64,000 bases of DNA. It comes from Bifidobacterium coryneforme (lineage in GTDB: Bacteria > Actinomycetota > Actinomycetes > Actinomycetales > Bifidobacteriaceae). A program made the position numbers and the translations under genes. The notes beneath the pieces were generated by a model, which was given only the letters and a program-made list of their open reading frames with translations, ran no database searches and was not told the DNA's origin. The stretch is taken from NCBI RefSeq assembly GCF_000737865.1, contig NZ_CP007287.1:598522-662521 (forward strand), given 5' to 3'. Numbering within the stretch: the stretch's first letter is position 1; each line of letters begins with the position of its first letter. Positions 51,768 through 60,400 of this stretch are shown piece after piece.

Positions 51768-52733
51768 ATGACCAGCCAGCACGACCGGGAGGGGAGCAGG
51801 ACCATCCCCGATGACCTTCCGAAGGCGATGGCGGACCTGCTGGACCAGTTCCTTGCCTATACGGGTGTGGAACGGGGATTGGCGCCGGCGACGGTCAAGG
51901 CCTACCGGTCGGACCTGAGTATGTATGCGGGATGGCTCTCCAAGCAGGGTATCCGCAGCCTTGACCAGGTAACCAAGGGGGATGTGGAGGGCTTCCTTGC
52001 CGGACTCTCGTCGGAGAGCCCGGCAAGTCGTTCCCGCCGTCTGGCCGCTGTCCATGAGTGGCACAAATTCGCTCTGCAGCAGGGGGTGACAGGTGAGGAC
52101 GCTTCGAGGGGGGTCAAAGCTCCCAAGGGAACGACCTCCCTGCCTGATGTCCTGACCGTTGACGAGGTCGCCCGACTCCTGGACGCCGCCGCCATGGGTG
52201 GGTCGCAGGACCCGGTGGTACTCAGGGACAAGGCCCTCCTTGAGTTCATGTATGCAACGGGTTGCCGGGTATCGGAGGCAGTGGGTGCCAACCTGGACGA
52301 TCTGGATCTGGACGAGCATGTGGTTCGCCTGACGGGCAAGGGCGACAAGCAGCGCCTGGTCCCGGTCGGTTCGTACGCCTGCACGGCGTTGGAGTCATAC
52401 CTGAACCTTGGTCGTCCGGATTTGCAGGGCCGCGCCACCAGGGGAAGGGAGCTGACGGCCGTCTTTCTCAACAAACGCGGAAAGCGCCTGACCAGGCAAT
52501 CCGTCTGGGAGGTGGTGCGCAAGGCCGGTGAGCGGGCGGGAATCCAGCGGCCCCTGCACCCGCACACCCTCCGGCACTCCTTCGCCACCCATCTGATCGA
52601 GGGTGGCGCCGATGTCAGGTCCGTTCAGGAGCTTCTTGGACACTCCTCGGTCACCACGACGCAGATATATACCCACGTGAGCCCTCAAGGACTGATTGAG
52701 GCCTACCAGACGGCGCACCCCCGCGCCCGTTGA
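51768..52733 (+). CDS. xerD: XerD tyrosine site-specific recombinase
   Basis: This is a 321-residue tyrosine recombinase that resolves chromosome dimers at dif with XerC. The N-terminal core-binding domain covers about 20-115. The catalytic domain has Arg in TGCRVSEAV, Lys in GKGDKQR, then HTLRHSFATHLIEGG, LGHSSVTTTQ and the Tyr nucleophile in IYTHV. It is called XerD rather than XerC because it lies immediately before parA-scpA-scpB, the usual place of xerD in Gram-positive genomes. The second Xer gene is at 60401. The start has no ribosome site and a TAGAAT 7 bases upstream. Confidence 0.9.
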   Translation: MTSQHDREGSRTIPDDLPKAMADLLDQFLAYTGVERGLAPATVKAYRSDLSMYAGWLSKQGIRSLDQVTKGDVEGFLAGLSSESPASRSRRLAAVHEWHKFALQQGVTGEDASRGVKAPKGTTSLPDVLTVDEVARLLDAAAMGGSQDPVVLRDKALLEFMYATGCRVSEAVGANLDDLDLDEHVVRLTGKGDKQRLVPVGSYACTALESYLNLGRPDLQGRATRGRELTAVFLNKRGKRLTRQSVWEVVRKAGERAGIQRPLHPHTLRHSFATHLIEGGADVRSVQELLGHSSVTTTQIYTHVSPQGLIEAYQTAHPRAR

Positions 52734-52803
52734 GGGAAGGTGTCTCGGAAACGTCACACCCTGCCGGTAAACCCGCCCTGAGCGGATGATTCCCGGATGT
52801 TGG

Positions 52804-52809
52804 TAGGCT
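52804..52809 (+). promoter_or_regulatory. Candidate -10 element for leaderless parA
   Basis: TAGGCT is followed by 6 bases and the parA ATG 52816. GAGG is too close to the ATG to be a normal ribosome site. Confidence 0.4.
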
Positions 52810-52815
52810 AGAGGT

Positions 52816-53655
52816 ATGCCTACGGATTTGTTAGGGCGCGAGTATGAGACTTTCGCAGCCCCTGAGCCTTTGAAACAGCACGGCCCTGCCCGTGTCATCG
52901 CCATGTGCAACCAGAAGGGCGGCGTGGGCAAGACCACTTCCTCCATCAACATAGCCGGTGCGCTCAGTCTCTATGGGCGCAAGGTCCTGATTGTCGACTT
53001 CGATCCCCAGGGGGCCGCTACGGTGGGTCTGGGTATCAATGCCAACAGCGTTGACCACACCATCTACACGGCTATGTTCGATTCATCCCTCGACGTGCAT
53101 GAGGTGGTTCACCACACCCGTTTCCCGGGGCTTGACATCATCCCCGCCAATATCGACCTGTCGGCTGCCGAGGTTCAGCTGGTCACCGAGGTGGGGCGCG
53201 AGCAGGTCCTTGCCTCGACCATCAGGCCCCTCCTCAATGAATACGATGCCATCATCATCGACTGCCAGCCCTCCCTGGGTCTCCTGACGGTCAACGCCTT
53301 GACTGCGGCGGATGGGGTCGTCATCCCGGTGGCGGCGGAGTTCTTCGCCCTGCGTGGCGTGGCGCTCCTCATGCAGTCCATCGAGAAGGTGCAGAGCAGG
53401 ATCAACCCGAATTTGGAGGTCTATGGGGTACTGGTCACCATGTACACCCGCACCCTGCATTCGGAGGAGGTTCTCCAGCGTATTCACGAGGCCTTCGAGG
53501 GGAGGGTCCTCCACTCCGTCATCTCCCGTTCCATCAAGTTGCCGGATGCCACGGTGGCGGGCGAGCCCATCACTATGTTCTCTCCCGAGCACAAGACCTC
53601 CAAGGAGTATCGGGAGGTTGCCAGGGAGCTGATCTCCCGCGGCATCGTGGCGTGA
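52816..53655 (+). CDS. ParA-family ATPase (Soj-like)
   Basis: This is a 279-residue ParA/MinD-type ATPase. The deviant Walker A is CNQKGGVGKTTSSINIAGAL (about 36-55), A' is LIVDFDPQGAAT, and Walker B is AIIIDCQPSLGLLT. No parB follows; instead scpA starts inside its last codons (GTGA). This is the conserved actinobacterial arrangement in which a ParA paralogue precedes scpAB. It probably assists chromosome segregation rather than being the oriC-linked ParA of the parABS system. Confidence 0.92.
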   Translation: MPTDLLGREYETFAAPEPLKQHGPARVIAMCNQKGGVGKTTSSINIAGALSLYGRKVLIVDFDPQGAATVGLGINANSVDHTIYTAMFDSSLDVHEVVHHTRFPGLDIIPANIDLSAAEVQLVTEVGREQVLASTIRPLLNEYDAIIIDCQPSLGLLTVNALTAADGVVIPVAAEFFALRGVALLMQSIEKVQSRINPNLEVYGVLVTMYTRTLHSEEVLQRIHEAFEGRVLHSVISRSIKLPDATVAGEPITMFSPEHKTSKEYREVARELISRGIVA

Positions 53656-54491
53656 ACGGGGTCGTGGCAGAATCCCCTGCGGAGTCCATCGACCAATCGG
53701 GCGAGGGGTTTTCGGTCGCCCTGGATGTCTACCAGGGTCCCTTTGATGTGCTCCTGAGCCTTCTGGCCAACAGGAAGCTCGAGTTGACCGAGGTTTCCTT
53801 GGCTGCGGTGACCGGCGAGTTTCTGTCCTATGTGAGCACCTTGGATTTCCAGACCAGTCTGGATCAGGCCAGCGCCTTTCTTGATGTCGCCTCCGTCCTG
53901 GTGGAGGCCAAGAGCGCCGCTCTCCTGCCGGTTGAGGATGAGTCCCTGCGCGATCAGGCCTCCATGGAAGCCTTGAGGGAGCGTGACCTCCTCTTCGCCA
54001 GGCTTCTGCAATACCGCGCCTTCAAAGAGGCCGGTGAGGATTTCCGGGCCATTCTGGCGGCGAACTCGGGCAGGTACGCTCATCCGGGGCGGCTGGATGA
54101 CGGTTTGGCCAGCCTCATGCCTGAACTTGATTGGGTCACCAGCCCCGGGGACCTGGCCCTTCTGGCGGCCACAGCCCTGGCCAATGCCCCGGCTTCCCAG
54201 GTTTCACTGGGGCAGCTTCACGTGCCCCTGGTCGACCTGAACCAGCAGGCTGATCTGGTTCGTGAGGCCCTGGTGGCCACTCCCGGACAGCCGGTGGCAT
54301 TCGCGTCCATCATCGCCTCGGCTGAAGGGAACCTCGAGATTGTGGCCAGATTCCTGGCCGTTCTGGTCTATTTCAAGCAGCAGCTGATTCAGTACAAGCA
54401 GGAAGGGCCATACGAGCCTCTCTATCTTCGCTGGGTGGGCGGTACCGAGAAGGAAGATCTCCAAGGGATCAGTGAGGGGGACTTCGCATGA
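53652..54491 (+). CDS. scpA: ScpA condensin kleisin
   Basis: This is a 279-residue kleisin that bridges the SMC heads. The N-terminal helix region (FSVALDVYQGPFDVLLSLLA) is the ScpA signature, with KLELTEVSLAAVTGEFLSYV following. The C-terminal winged helix binds the SMC ATPase head. GTG 53652 overlaps the parA stop, and GTG 53664 is an alternative. It ends overlapping scpB. Confidence 0.93.
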   Translation: MNGVVAESPAESIDQSGEGFSVALDVYQGPFDVLLSLLANRKLELTEVSLAAVTGEFLSYVSTLDFQTSLDQASAFLDVASVLVEAKSAALLPVEDESLRDQASMEALRERDLLFARLLQYRAFKEAGEDFRAILAANSGRYAHPGRLDDGLASLMPELDWVTSPGDLALLAATALANAPASQVSLGQLHVPLVDLNQQADLVREALVATPGQPVAFASIIASAEGNLEIVARFLAVLVYFKQQLIQYKQEGPYEPLYLRWVGGTEKEDLQGISEGDFA

Positions 54492-55216
54492 GCCAGGACA
54501 AACCAGAGACCCAGGCGGATGGACTGCCGGGGGAGGAGGGGCAGGTTCCCGTCACACATCCCGATACCCGACCGGAGTATGTGGATTTCGATGTAGACGA
54601 CTTCCCGGGCGGATTGGCGGGATGCCTGGAGGCCATTCTGATGGCCACGGACCAACCCCTGACCAGCCAGGATTTCTCAAGGGTCCTCGCCGTCGAACCG
54701 AATCAGGCCCAGACGGCCCTACAGGCCCTGGCGGAGTCCTATCAGGGAAGGGGATTCGAGCTCAGGGAGACCACGCGGGGGTGGCAGCTGGACAGTCGCC
54801 CGGACTATCAACCCGTCGTTGCCGCATTCGTCAAGGATGGGCAGACGGACAGGCTTTCCCAGGCCGCCCTGGAGGCCCTGGCCATTGTGGCGTATCGCCA
54901 ACCCATGACCCGCTCCGAGGTGGGGCAGATCCGTGGGGTCAACTCCGACGGGGTCATCCGTTCCCTCCTGGTCCGTGGTTTGGTCCGTGAGGATGGAGTC
55001 GATCCGGATACCCACGCCGCCCGCCTGGTCACCACGAGCATCTTCCTGGAGAAGATGGGGTTGAACTCCTTGGAGGAGTTGCCCTCCCTGGCCCCCTTCC
55101 TACCCGACGAGAAGTCGGCCCTTGCCCAGGTCCAGGAGGCCCTGCCCCAGGGCGCGGATCGGGTGGTTTCCGCTCAGGGTGAGGGTCTTCATGGTCCTGT
55201 CAGCAAAGACGATTAG
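54488..55216 (+). CDS. scpB: ScpB condensin subunit
   Basis: This is a 242-residue condensin accessory protein with two winged-helix domains. LAGCLEAILMATDQPLTSQD marks the first; ALEALAIVAYRQPMTRSEVG and IRGVNSDGVIRSLL mark the second. It binds ScpA as a dimer and modulates the SMC ATPase. The start overlaps scpA (ATGA). The first 35 residues are a polar extension. Confidence 0.93.
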   Translation: MSQDKPETQADGLPGEEGQVPVTHPDTRPEYVDFDVDDFPGGLAGCLEAILMATDQPLTSQDFSRVLAVEPNQAQTALQALAESYQGRGFELRETTRGWQLDSRPDYQPVVAAFVKDGQTDRLSQAALEALAIVAYRQPMTRSEVGQIRGVNSDGVIRSLLVRGLVREDGVDPDTHAARLVTTSIFLEKMGLNSLEELPSLAPFLPDEKSALAQVQEALPQGADRVVSAQGEGLHGPVSKDD

Positions 55217-55336
55217 TATTGTCTCTGTTTGTCCAATCCTTGGACCATGCCCGTTTGGGGAGTCTTCGGCGGCTGTTTGTTCCGGCCCTGGAATCCCGGC
55301 GACATGAGATGAAGCACTTACGAGAATGAGGTATTG

Positions 55337-57256
55337 ATGGCGGTACGCGGCGATATACGAAATGTTGCGATTGTGGCACACGTTGATCACGGCAAGACCA
55401 CCCTGGTCAATGCCATGCTCCAGCAGTCGCACGTCTTCTCCGATCGCGAGGAGGTGCCCGACCGGGTCATGGACTCCAATGACCTGGAGCGCGAGAAGGG
55501 CATCACAATCCTGGCTAAGAACACCGCCGTCAAGTACACCGGTCCCCTTGCCCCCAAGCTCGGGCAGCCGGATGGCATCACCATCAATGTGGTTGATACC
55601 CCCGGCCACGCCGATTTCGGTGGCGAGGTGGAGCGCGGCATCTCCATGGTCGATGGTGTTGTCCTGCTGGTTGATGCCTCGGAAGGCCCCCTGCCCCAGA
55701 CCCGGTTCGTCCTGCGCAAGGCCCTGGAGGCCAAGCTGCCCGTCATCCTGGTCATCAACAAGACCGACCGTCCCGATGCGCGTATCTCCGAAGTGGTCTC
55801 CGAGTCCACCGACCTCCTTCTGGGTCTTGCCCAGGATGTGAGCGAGGAGGGAGTGGACCTCGATCTGGATTCCCTCCTGGACCTCCCTGTCATCTACTGC
55901 GCGGCAAAGGCCGGTAAGGCATCGCTCAACCAGCCCGCCGACGGCGATGTGCCCGACAATGATGATCTGGAGCCGCTCTTCGAGTCCATCCTGACCAACA
56001 TCCCGGCCCCCGAGTACGAGGAGGGCGCCCCCCTTCAGGCCCATGTGACGAACATCGACGCTTCGGACTATCTGGGCCGTCTGGGACTGGTCCGCATCTA
56101 CAACGGAACCCTGCTCAAGGGCAAGCAGTATGGGCTCTCCCGCGTGGACGGCTCCATCGAGAACTTCAAGCTGACCGAGATTCTGCGCACCAAAGGGCTG
56201 GATCGGTTCCCCGTGGACGAGGCAGGCCCCGGCGATATCGTGGCCGTTGCAGGTGTCGATGACATCATGATTGGCGAGACCATCGTCGACCAGAGCGACC
56301 CGAAGCCCCTGCCCCTGATTCACGTTGACGACCCGGCCGTCTCCATGACCTTCGGCACCAACGATTCGCCCCTGGCGGGAACCGAGGGCAAGGACCACAA
56401 GCTCACCGCCCGCATGCTCAAGGACCGTCTGGACCGCGAGCTGATCGGCAACGTCTCCATCAAGGTCATCCCCACCGACCGTCCGGATGCCTGGGAGGTT
56501 CAGGGCCGCGGTGAGCTGGCCTTGGCCGTTCTGGCCGAGCAGATGCGCCGTGAAGGCTATGAGCTGACCGTGGGCCGCCCCCAGGTGGTCACCAAGACGG
56601 TCGACGGCAAGGTCCAGGAGCCCATGGAGTCCGACACCATCGATGTGCCCGAGGAGTATATGGGTGCCGTGACCCAGCTCATGGCTGACCGCAAGGGCCG
56701 GATGGACACGATGACCAACCACGGATCCGGCTGGGTGCGAATGCAGTTCACCGTTCCCTCCCGCGGCCTTCTGGGCTTCCGTACGGCCCTGCTGACCGCC
56801 ACCCGCGGCACGGGTATATCGTCCTCCATCTCGGCCGGATATGCTCCCTGGGCCGGTGAGATCAAGACCCGTCAGAACGGGTCCATGGTCTCAGACCGCT
56901 CGGGTAAGGCCAGCCCCTACGCCATGCAGAAGCTCCAGGCCCGTGGTGACTTCTTCGTCAATCCGCAGTCGCCGGTTTACGAGGGACAGATCGTCGGCAT
57001 CAACAACAAGCCCGGGGACCTGGATATCAACATCACCCTGGAGAAGCACATGACCAACATGCGCTCCGCCACGGCTGATGTTCTGGAGACCCTGACCCCG
57101 CCCATCCAGATGAGCCTGGAGGAGTCCCTGGACTTCGCCAATGACGATGAGTGCGTTGAGGTAACACCCGAGTCCATCCGCGTGCGCAAGATCATCCTGG
57201 ACCGTGACGCCTGGTACAAGTGGAATGCCCGCCAGCGTCGCGCCAACAAGAAGTGA
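55337..57256 (+). CDS. typA: TypA/BipA ribosome-associated GTPase
   Basis: This is a 639-residue translational GTPase implicated in ribosome assembly and stress. The G1 motif is AHVDHGKTTL, followed by REKGITI (switch I), DTPGHADFGGEVE (G3), NKTDRPDAR (G4) and SAKAGKAS-like G5 in CAAKAGKASL. The domain order is G, beta-barrel, two EF-G-like domains and the C-terminal TypA domain. ATG 55337 is used, after GAGG; TTG 55334 is just upstream. It is separated from scpB by 120 bases. Confidence 0.96.
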   Translation: MAVRGDIRNVAIVAHVDHGKTTLVNAMLQQSHVFSDREEVPDRVMDSNDLEREKGITILAKNTAVKYTGPLAPKLGQPDGITINVVDTPGHADFGGEVERGISMVDGVVLLVDASEGPLPQTRFVLRKALEAKLPVILVINKTDRPDARISEVVSESTDLLLGLAQDVSEEGVDLDLDSLLDLPVIYCAAKAGKASLNQPADGDVPDNDDLEPLFESILTNIPAPEYEEGAPLQAHVTNIDASDYLGRLGLVRIYNGTLLKGKQYGLSRVDGSIENFKLTEILRTKGLDRFPVDEAGPGDIVAVAGVDDIMIGETIVDQSDPKPLPLIHVDDPAVSMTFGTNDSPLAGTEGKDHKLTARMLKDRLDRELIGNVSIKVIPTDRPDAWEVQGRGELALAVLAEQMRREGYELTVGRPQVVTKTVDGKVQEPMESDTIDVPEEYMGAVTQLMADRKGRMDTMTNHGSGWVRMQFTVPSRGLLGFRTALLTATRGTGISSSISAGYAPWAGEIKTRQNGSMVSDRSGKASPYAMQKLQARGDFFVNPQSPVYEGQIVGINNKPGDLDINITLEKHMTNMRSATADVLETLTPPIQMSLEESLDFANDDECVEVTPESIRVRKIILDRDAWYKWNARQRRANKK

Positions 57257-57262
57257 CACGAC

Positions 57263-57295
57263 CCGACCCGGTCGAGGCTTCGGTGACCGGGTCGG
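57263..57295 (+). terminator. Hairpin after typA
   Basis: CCGACCCGGTC (57263-57273) and GACCGGGTCGG (57285-57295) form a perfect 11-bp stem with an 11-base loop, 6 bases past the typA stop. No T-run follows; the next hexamer TAGGCT may be a -10 for the following gene. Confidence 0.6.
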
Positions 57296-57297
57296 AC

Positions 57298-57303
57298 TAG
57301 GCT
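57298..57303 (+). promoter_or_regulatory. Candidate -10 element for leaderless transcript at 57311
   Basis: TAGGCT is followed by 7 bases and ATG 57311. No ribosome site is visible. Its -35 would lie inside the typA hairpin. Confidence 0.4.
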
Positions 57304-57310
57304 GATTCCC

Positions 57311-57862
57311 ATGGCAAGACAGCATGACACAATCCATGCCGATGATGAGGATGCCGGTGGGAAGCAGCAGGTGACCAGGCGTCAGGCGATCCGACCCAGT
57401 CGGTATCTTCTGGCCCTGGTCATTGGTGTTTTGGTGGGCACACTGGGCACTCTGGTCCAACGATCCGGGGCGGCCGCCGGCATTCCCTGGGGGATGGCCC
57501 TGGCTTACCTTCTGGTGGCCCTGGCCTCCTGGTGGGTCCGTAACGATTCCGGCACCCTGGGCCTGTCCCTCCACCTGGTGGCCTCCACGATGGTCGTCTG
57601 GGCCCTGTCCATGAGAGGGCCCGGTGGGGATGTACTCATGCCCTATGCCGACTTCCCGAGCTTTTTTGCCAAGTACGCCGTGTTCCTCTGGATGGGGGGA
57701 CTGGTACTGATTCAGTTCCTGGCGCTCTGCCTTCCCAGGACCTGGTTCGATGATGGGATCATCAGGGAGTGGCCGGTCTCCGAACCCGGGGAGGAAGCTG
57801 GTCAGGACCATGATGGGCATCAGGTAGCAGGAACCGCCTCCACGAAAGAAGTCAAGGCATGA
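57311..57862 (+). CDS. Four-helix membrane protein of unknown function
   Basis: This is a 183-residue protein that I do not recognise by family. Residues 1-30 are polar. About four hydrophobic helices follow (LLALVIGVLVGTLGTLV, GMALAYLLVALASWW, LSLHLVASTMVVWALS, AVFLWMGGLVLIQFLALCL). The tail is acidic. It is the first gene of a block with pheA (stop/start overlap ATGA), so co-transcription with aromatic amino acid genes is likely. Topology alone does not tell its role. Its start fits the leaderless pattern. Confidence 0.75.
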   Translation: MARQHDTIHADDEDAGGKQQVTRRQAIRPSRYLLALVIGVLVGTLGTLVQRSGAAAGIPWGMALAYLLVALASWWVRNDSGTLGLSLHLVASTMVVWALSMRGPGGDVLMPYADFPSFFAKYAVFLWMGGLVLIQFLALCLPRTWFDDGIIREWPVSEPGEEAGQDHDGHQVAGTASTKEVKA

Positions 57863-58884
57863 GCTCCGATCGGAATTCTTCAGTCGGGTTGTGCTATCTC
57901 GGCCCCCAAGGGTCGTTCACCCATCAGGCCGCTGTTGAGGCCTCCGTCTCCTTGAAAGCCTCCCTGGGGCGGCAGGTCGATCTGGTGCCCTGCGACCGGG
58001 CCACCCGGATCGTCGAAGCGGTGGAATCCGGCGGATGCTGGGGAATCATCGCCTGGGAAAGCAACGTTGAGGGTCATGTCATCCCCAACATGGATGCCCT
58101 GATCGATTCCACGAATGTGGCCGGGTTCGGCAGGACAAGTCTCCCTATCGTATTTGATGCCTTTGTACGCCCTGACCATGGGAGGCTGAGCGCGGTCAGC
58201 GCCCATCCGCATGGCCTGGCACAGTGCCGAGGATTCATTCGTGACATCGGGTTGGCGGAGGAGGCGGCATCCTCCAATGCAGCGGCCTGCCGTGACCTGG
58301 GGCAGGATCAGGTGGCCCTGGGGCCCAGACTCTGTGGGGGCCTGTACGGTTTGCAGACCTACAAGAGCGAGGTTCAGGACTACCAGGGCGCCCGCACCGA
58401 CTTCCTTCTTCTGGCCCCCCGTGAGGAGGTGCCCGGTCTGGCCAAGGCCATGTTCGGGCGATCTCAGGCCGAAGGTGCGAAGGGTGCCGGTGCAGGCGAA
58501 GGTGCCGGGTCCAGGCCCTTACGCGAGTTCGAGTCCATCATCGCCTTCATTCCGCTCCATACCGGGTCGGGTGTTCTTGCCGACCTCCTGGATAGGTTCC
58601 GCGATGCGGGGCTGAACATGACCTCCTTCATGTCCCGCCCCATCAAAGGCAACGACGGGACGTACAGTTTCATCGCCACCATCGATGCTGCCCCCTGGGA
58701 GCCTGCCCTGGGTGGTGTCATGCAGGACCTTCTGGACCTGGGGGATTGGATCAAAACCCTGGCCGTATATCCCCGGATGGAGCGCCCCGATCCTCCCATA
58801 CCGGACTGGATGCTGCCCAGGGCAGGTGCCTGGAGGGAACGTAACCTGGACAAGTCGGGGGTTGATAAGGAGTTGTTATGGTAG
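57859..58884 (+). CDS. pheA: Prephenate dehydratase PheA
   Basis: This is a 341-residue dehydratase giving phenylpyruvate, the committed step to phenylalanine. The N-terminal catalytic domain starts YLGPQGSFTHQAA and contains the SNVEGHVIPNMDAL and GARTDFLLL segments. The C-terminal ACT domain (GSGVLADLLDRFRDAGLNMT) binds Phe for feedback control. A Gly/Ala-rich insert of about 20 residues (about 201-220) separates the domains. No chorismate mutase domain is fused. It overlaps the upstream membrane protein and the tyrA start. Confidence 0.95.
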   Translation: MSSDRNSSVGLCYLGPQGSFTHQAAVEASVSLKASLGRQVDLVPCDRATRIVEAVESGGCWGIIAWESNVEGHVIPNMDALIDSTNVAGFGRTSLPIVFDAFVRPDHGRLSAVSAHPHGLAQCRGFIRDIGLAEEAASSNAAACRDLGQDQVALGPRLCGGLYGLQTYKSEVQDYQGARTDFLLLAPREEVPGLAKAMFGRSQAEGAKGAGAGEGAGSRPLREFESIIAFIPLHTGSGVLADLLDRFRDAGLNMTSFMSRPIKGNDGTYSFIATIDAAPWEPALGGVMQDLLDLGDWIKTLAVYPRMERPDPPIPDWMLPRAGAWRERNLDKSGVDKELLW

Positions 58885-60008
58885 AGGACCAACAGCTGCA
58901 GGCGGGGTCCGTCCATGCCCACGGTGATGACCTTGCGACCGGGCCGGATGCAATGCACCCCATGGCTGGTATGACGGCATCGCCCATTCTGACATCGGCC
59001 CACAAGATCGCGATTGCCGGTCTGGGGCTGATCGGCGGGTCGCTGGCAAGACGCCTGGCGCGGCAGGGTAGGTTCGTGGTGGCCTGGAATCATACGGACC
59101 GCCCATACGAGGCAGCCAGGTCCGAGGGCATCCACTGCGTGGAGACCCTGGAGGAGCTGGCCCAGGGCAAGCCTGATGTGCTGGTTTTGGCCACCCCGCT
59201 CAAGGCCATGCCTGAGATGCTGGGTCGTCTGGCCCCGGTCCTGACACGCGGAACCACCCTGACCGATGTGGGCAGCGTCAAGGGCCTGGTCCGCCAGCAG
59301 GTTCGTGAAGCCGGCCTGTCCGACCGGTATGTGGGTGGGCACCCGATGGCGGGTAGCGAGTTCTCCGGCTATGAGGCTTCCGATCCTGGTCTTCTTGAGG
59401 GGGCGCTTTGGGCCCTGACCGTAGATGAGAACACTGATTACGGCCGTTTCCTGACCGTGGCGGATATGGTCACCCAGGGGTTGGGGAACCGACTGATTGC
59501 CCTTGATGACCAGACACATGACAGGGCGGCCGCTCTGATATCGCACATGCCCCACGTGGTGGCCATCGCCTTGGCCAACCTCCTCGTGGATTCGGACGAC
59601 AGGAATATAGCAGCTGCCCTGGCGGCAGGGTCCTGGCGTGACATGACCCGGGTGGCCCTGACCGATCCCGACAGGACCGAGGCCATGGTGGATGAGGATG
59701 CCGATCAGGTGGCCGGCCTGCTGGACGATATGGCCATCAGACTGAGTGCCGTGGCCAAGAATCTCCGGGGCTCGGAGGGGTGGAACAGGTCCGGCATCCA
59801 TGACTTCTTCACCCAGGCCCGTCCCTTCAGGGACTACAAGGCGGAGCTGGCCGGTGCAGACCAGGAGGATAACAGGTTCGAGCTGGCACTCAGTGATGAG
59901 GGCTGGCGATCCGAGCTCTTGGAATCAGCGAGGCGGGGACAGGAGGTCGAGGTCTTCCTGACCACCCACCAGGCCAGGGTCGTCCAGCTCCCGACCATCG
60001 GTGACTGA
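58878..60008 (+). CDS. tyrA: Prephenate dehydrogenase TyrA
   Basis: This 376-residue NAD-dependent enzyme makes 4-hydroxyphenylpyruvate for tyrosine. A polar N-terminal extension of about 40 residues precedes the Rossmann motif IAIAGLGLIGGSLARRLAR. GHPMAGSEFSGYE contains the catalytic His, and the helical C-domain includes FRDMTR-like WRDMTRVAL. ATG 58878 lies inside the pheA end, with AAGGAG (58867-58872) upstream. pheA and tyrA together commit prephenate to both aromatic amino acids. Confidence 0.93.
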   Translation: MVEDQQLQAGSVHAHGDDLATGPDAMHPMAGMTASPILTSAHKIAIAGLGLIGGSLARRLARQGRFVVAWNHTDRPYEAARSEGIHCVETLEELAQGKPDVLVLATPLKAMPEMLGRLAPVLTRGTTLTDVGSVKGLVRQQVREAGLSDRYVGGHPMAGSEFSGYEASDPGLLEGALWALTVDENTDYGRFLTVADMVTQGLGNRLIALDDQTHDRAAALISHMPHVVAIALANLLVDSDDRNIAAALAAGSWRDMTRVALTDPDRTEAMVDEDADQVAGLLDDMAIRLSAVAKNLRGSEGWNRSGIHDFFTQARPFRDYKAELAGADQEDNRFELALSDEGWRSELLESARRGQEVEVFLTTHQARVVQLPTIGD

Positions 60009-60012
60009 GACC

Positions 60013-60330
60013 TCAATCCTCGTTCGATTGGTCCTGGACCGGATTGGTGTCACTGAGTCCCGCCTGATCCATGTCATGGTGCCCCGCAGGGTATCTGCGC
60101 TCAGGAATGGGTTTGAGCCCGACTATCGAAGTGGCCGTCAACCGAACCTTCTGGGCTTCGCGCGAACCGTTGGCCGACGGGTCCCTGCTCAGGTCCAGAG
60201 TGGTTCCGTCCCAGGAAATGACATGGCCTATGTAGTCGCGGAATTTGAGGCGCCCATCCTCCGGGTCCCGCCCTTCGACCGTCCTGGCCACAATACGGAC
60301 ACCAGGTGGTATCTCTTTCGGCAAGTGCAT
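60013..60330 (-). CDS. Small SH3-like protein, function unknown
   Basis: This is a 105-residue protein. Residues 5-75 look like the SH3-type beta-barrel found at the N-terminus of some actinobacterial acetyltransferases (GVRIVARTVEG, then IGHVISWDGTTLDL and IVGLKPIPERR). No acetyltransferase domain follows. GGAGG lies 5 bases before ATG 60330, so this start is preferred to GTG 60336. It is convergent with tyrA, 4 bases apart, and divergent from the Xer gene. No catalytic residues can be recognised. Confidence 0.7.
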   Translation of the reverse strand: MHLPKEIPPGVRIVARTVEGRDPEDGRLKFRDYIGHVISWDGTTLDLSRDPSANGSREAQKVRLTATSIVGLKPIPERRYPAGHHDMDQAGLSDTNPVQDQSNED

Positions 60331-60400
60331 GGTCACCTCCGGGACCAGTATATGCGTCCCGCCCCGGGTAGACTAGGTTGGGCCGGATGGGAGGTGTCAG

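Noticed and set aside
55100..56722. 540-codon open frame on the minus strand
   Set aside because: Antisense of typA; its composition mirrors the plus-strand codon bias.
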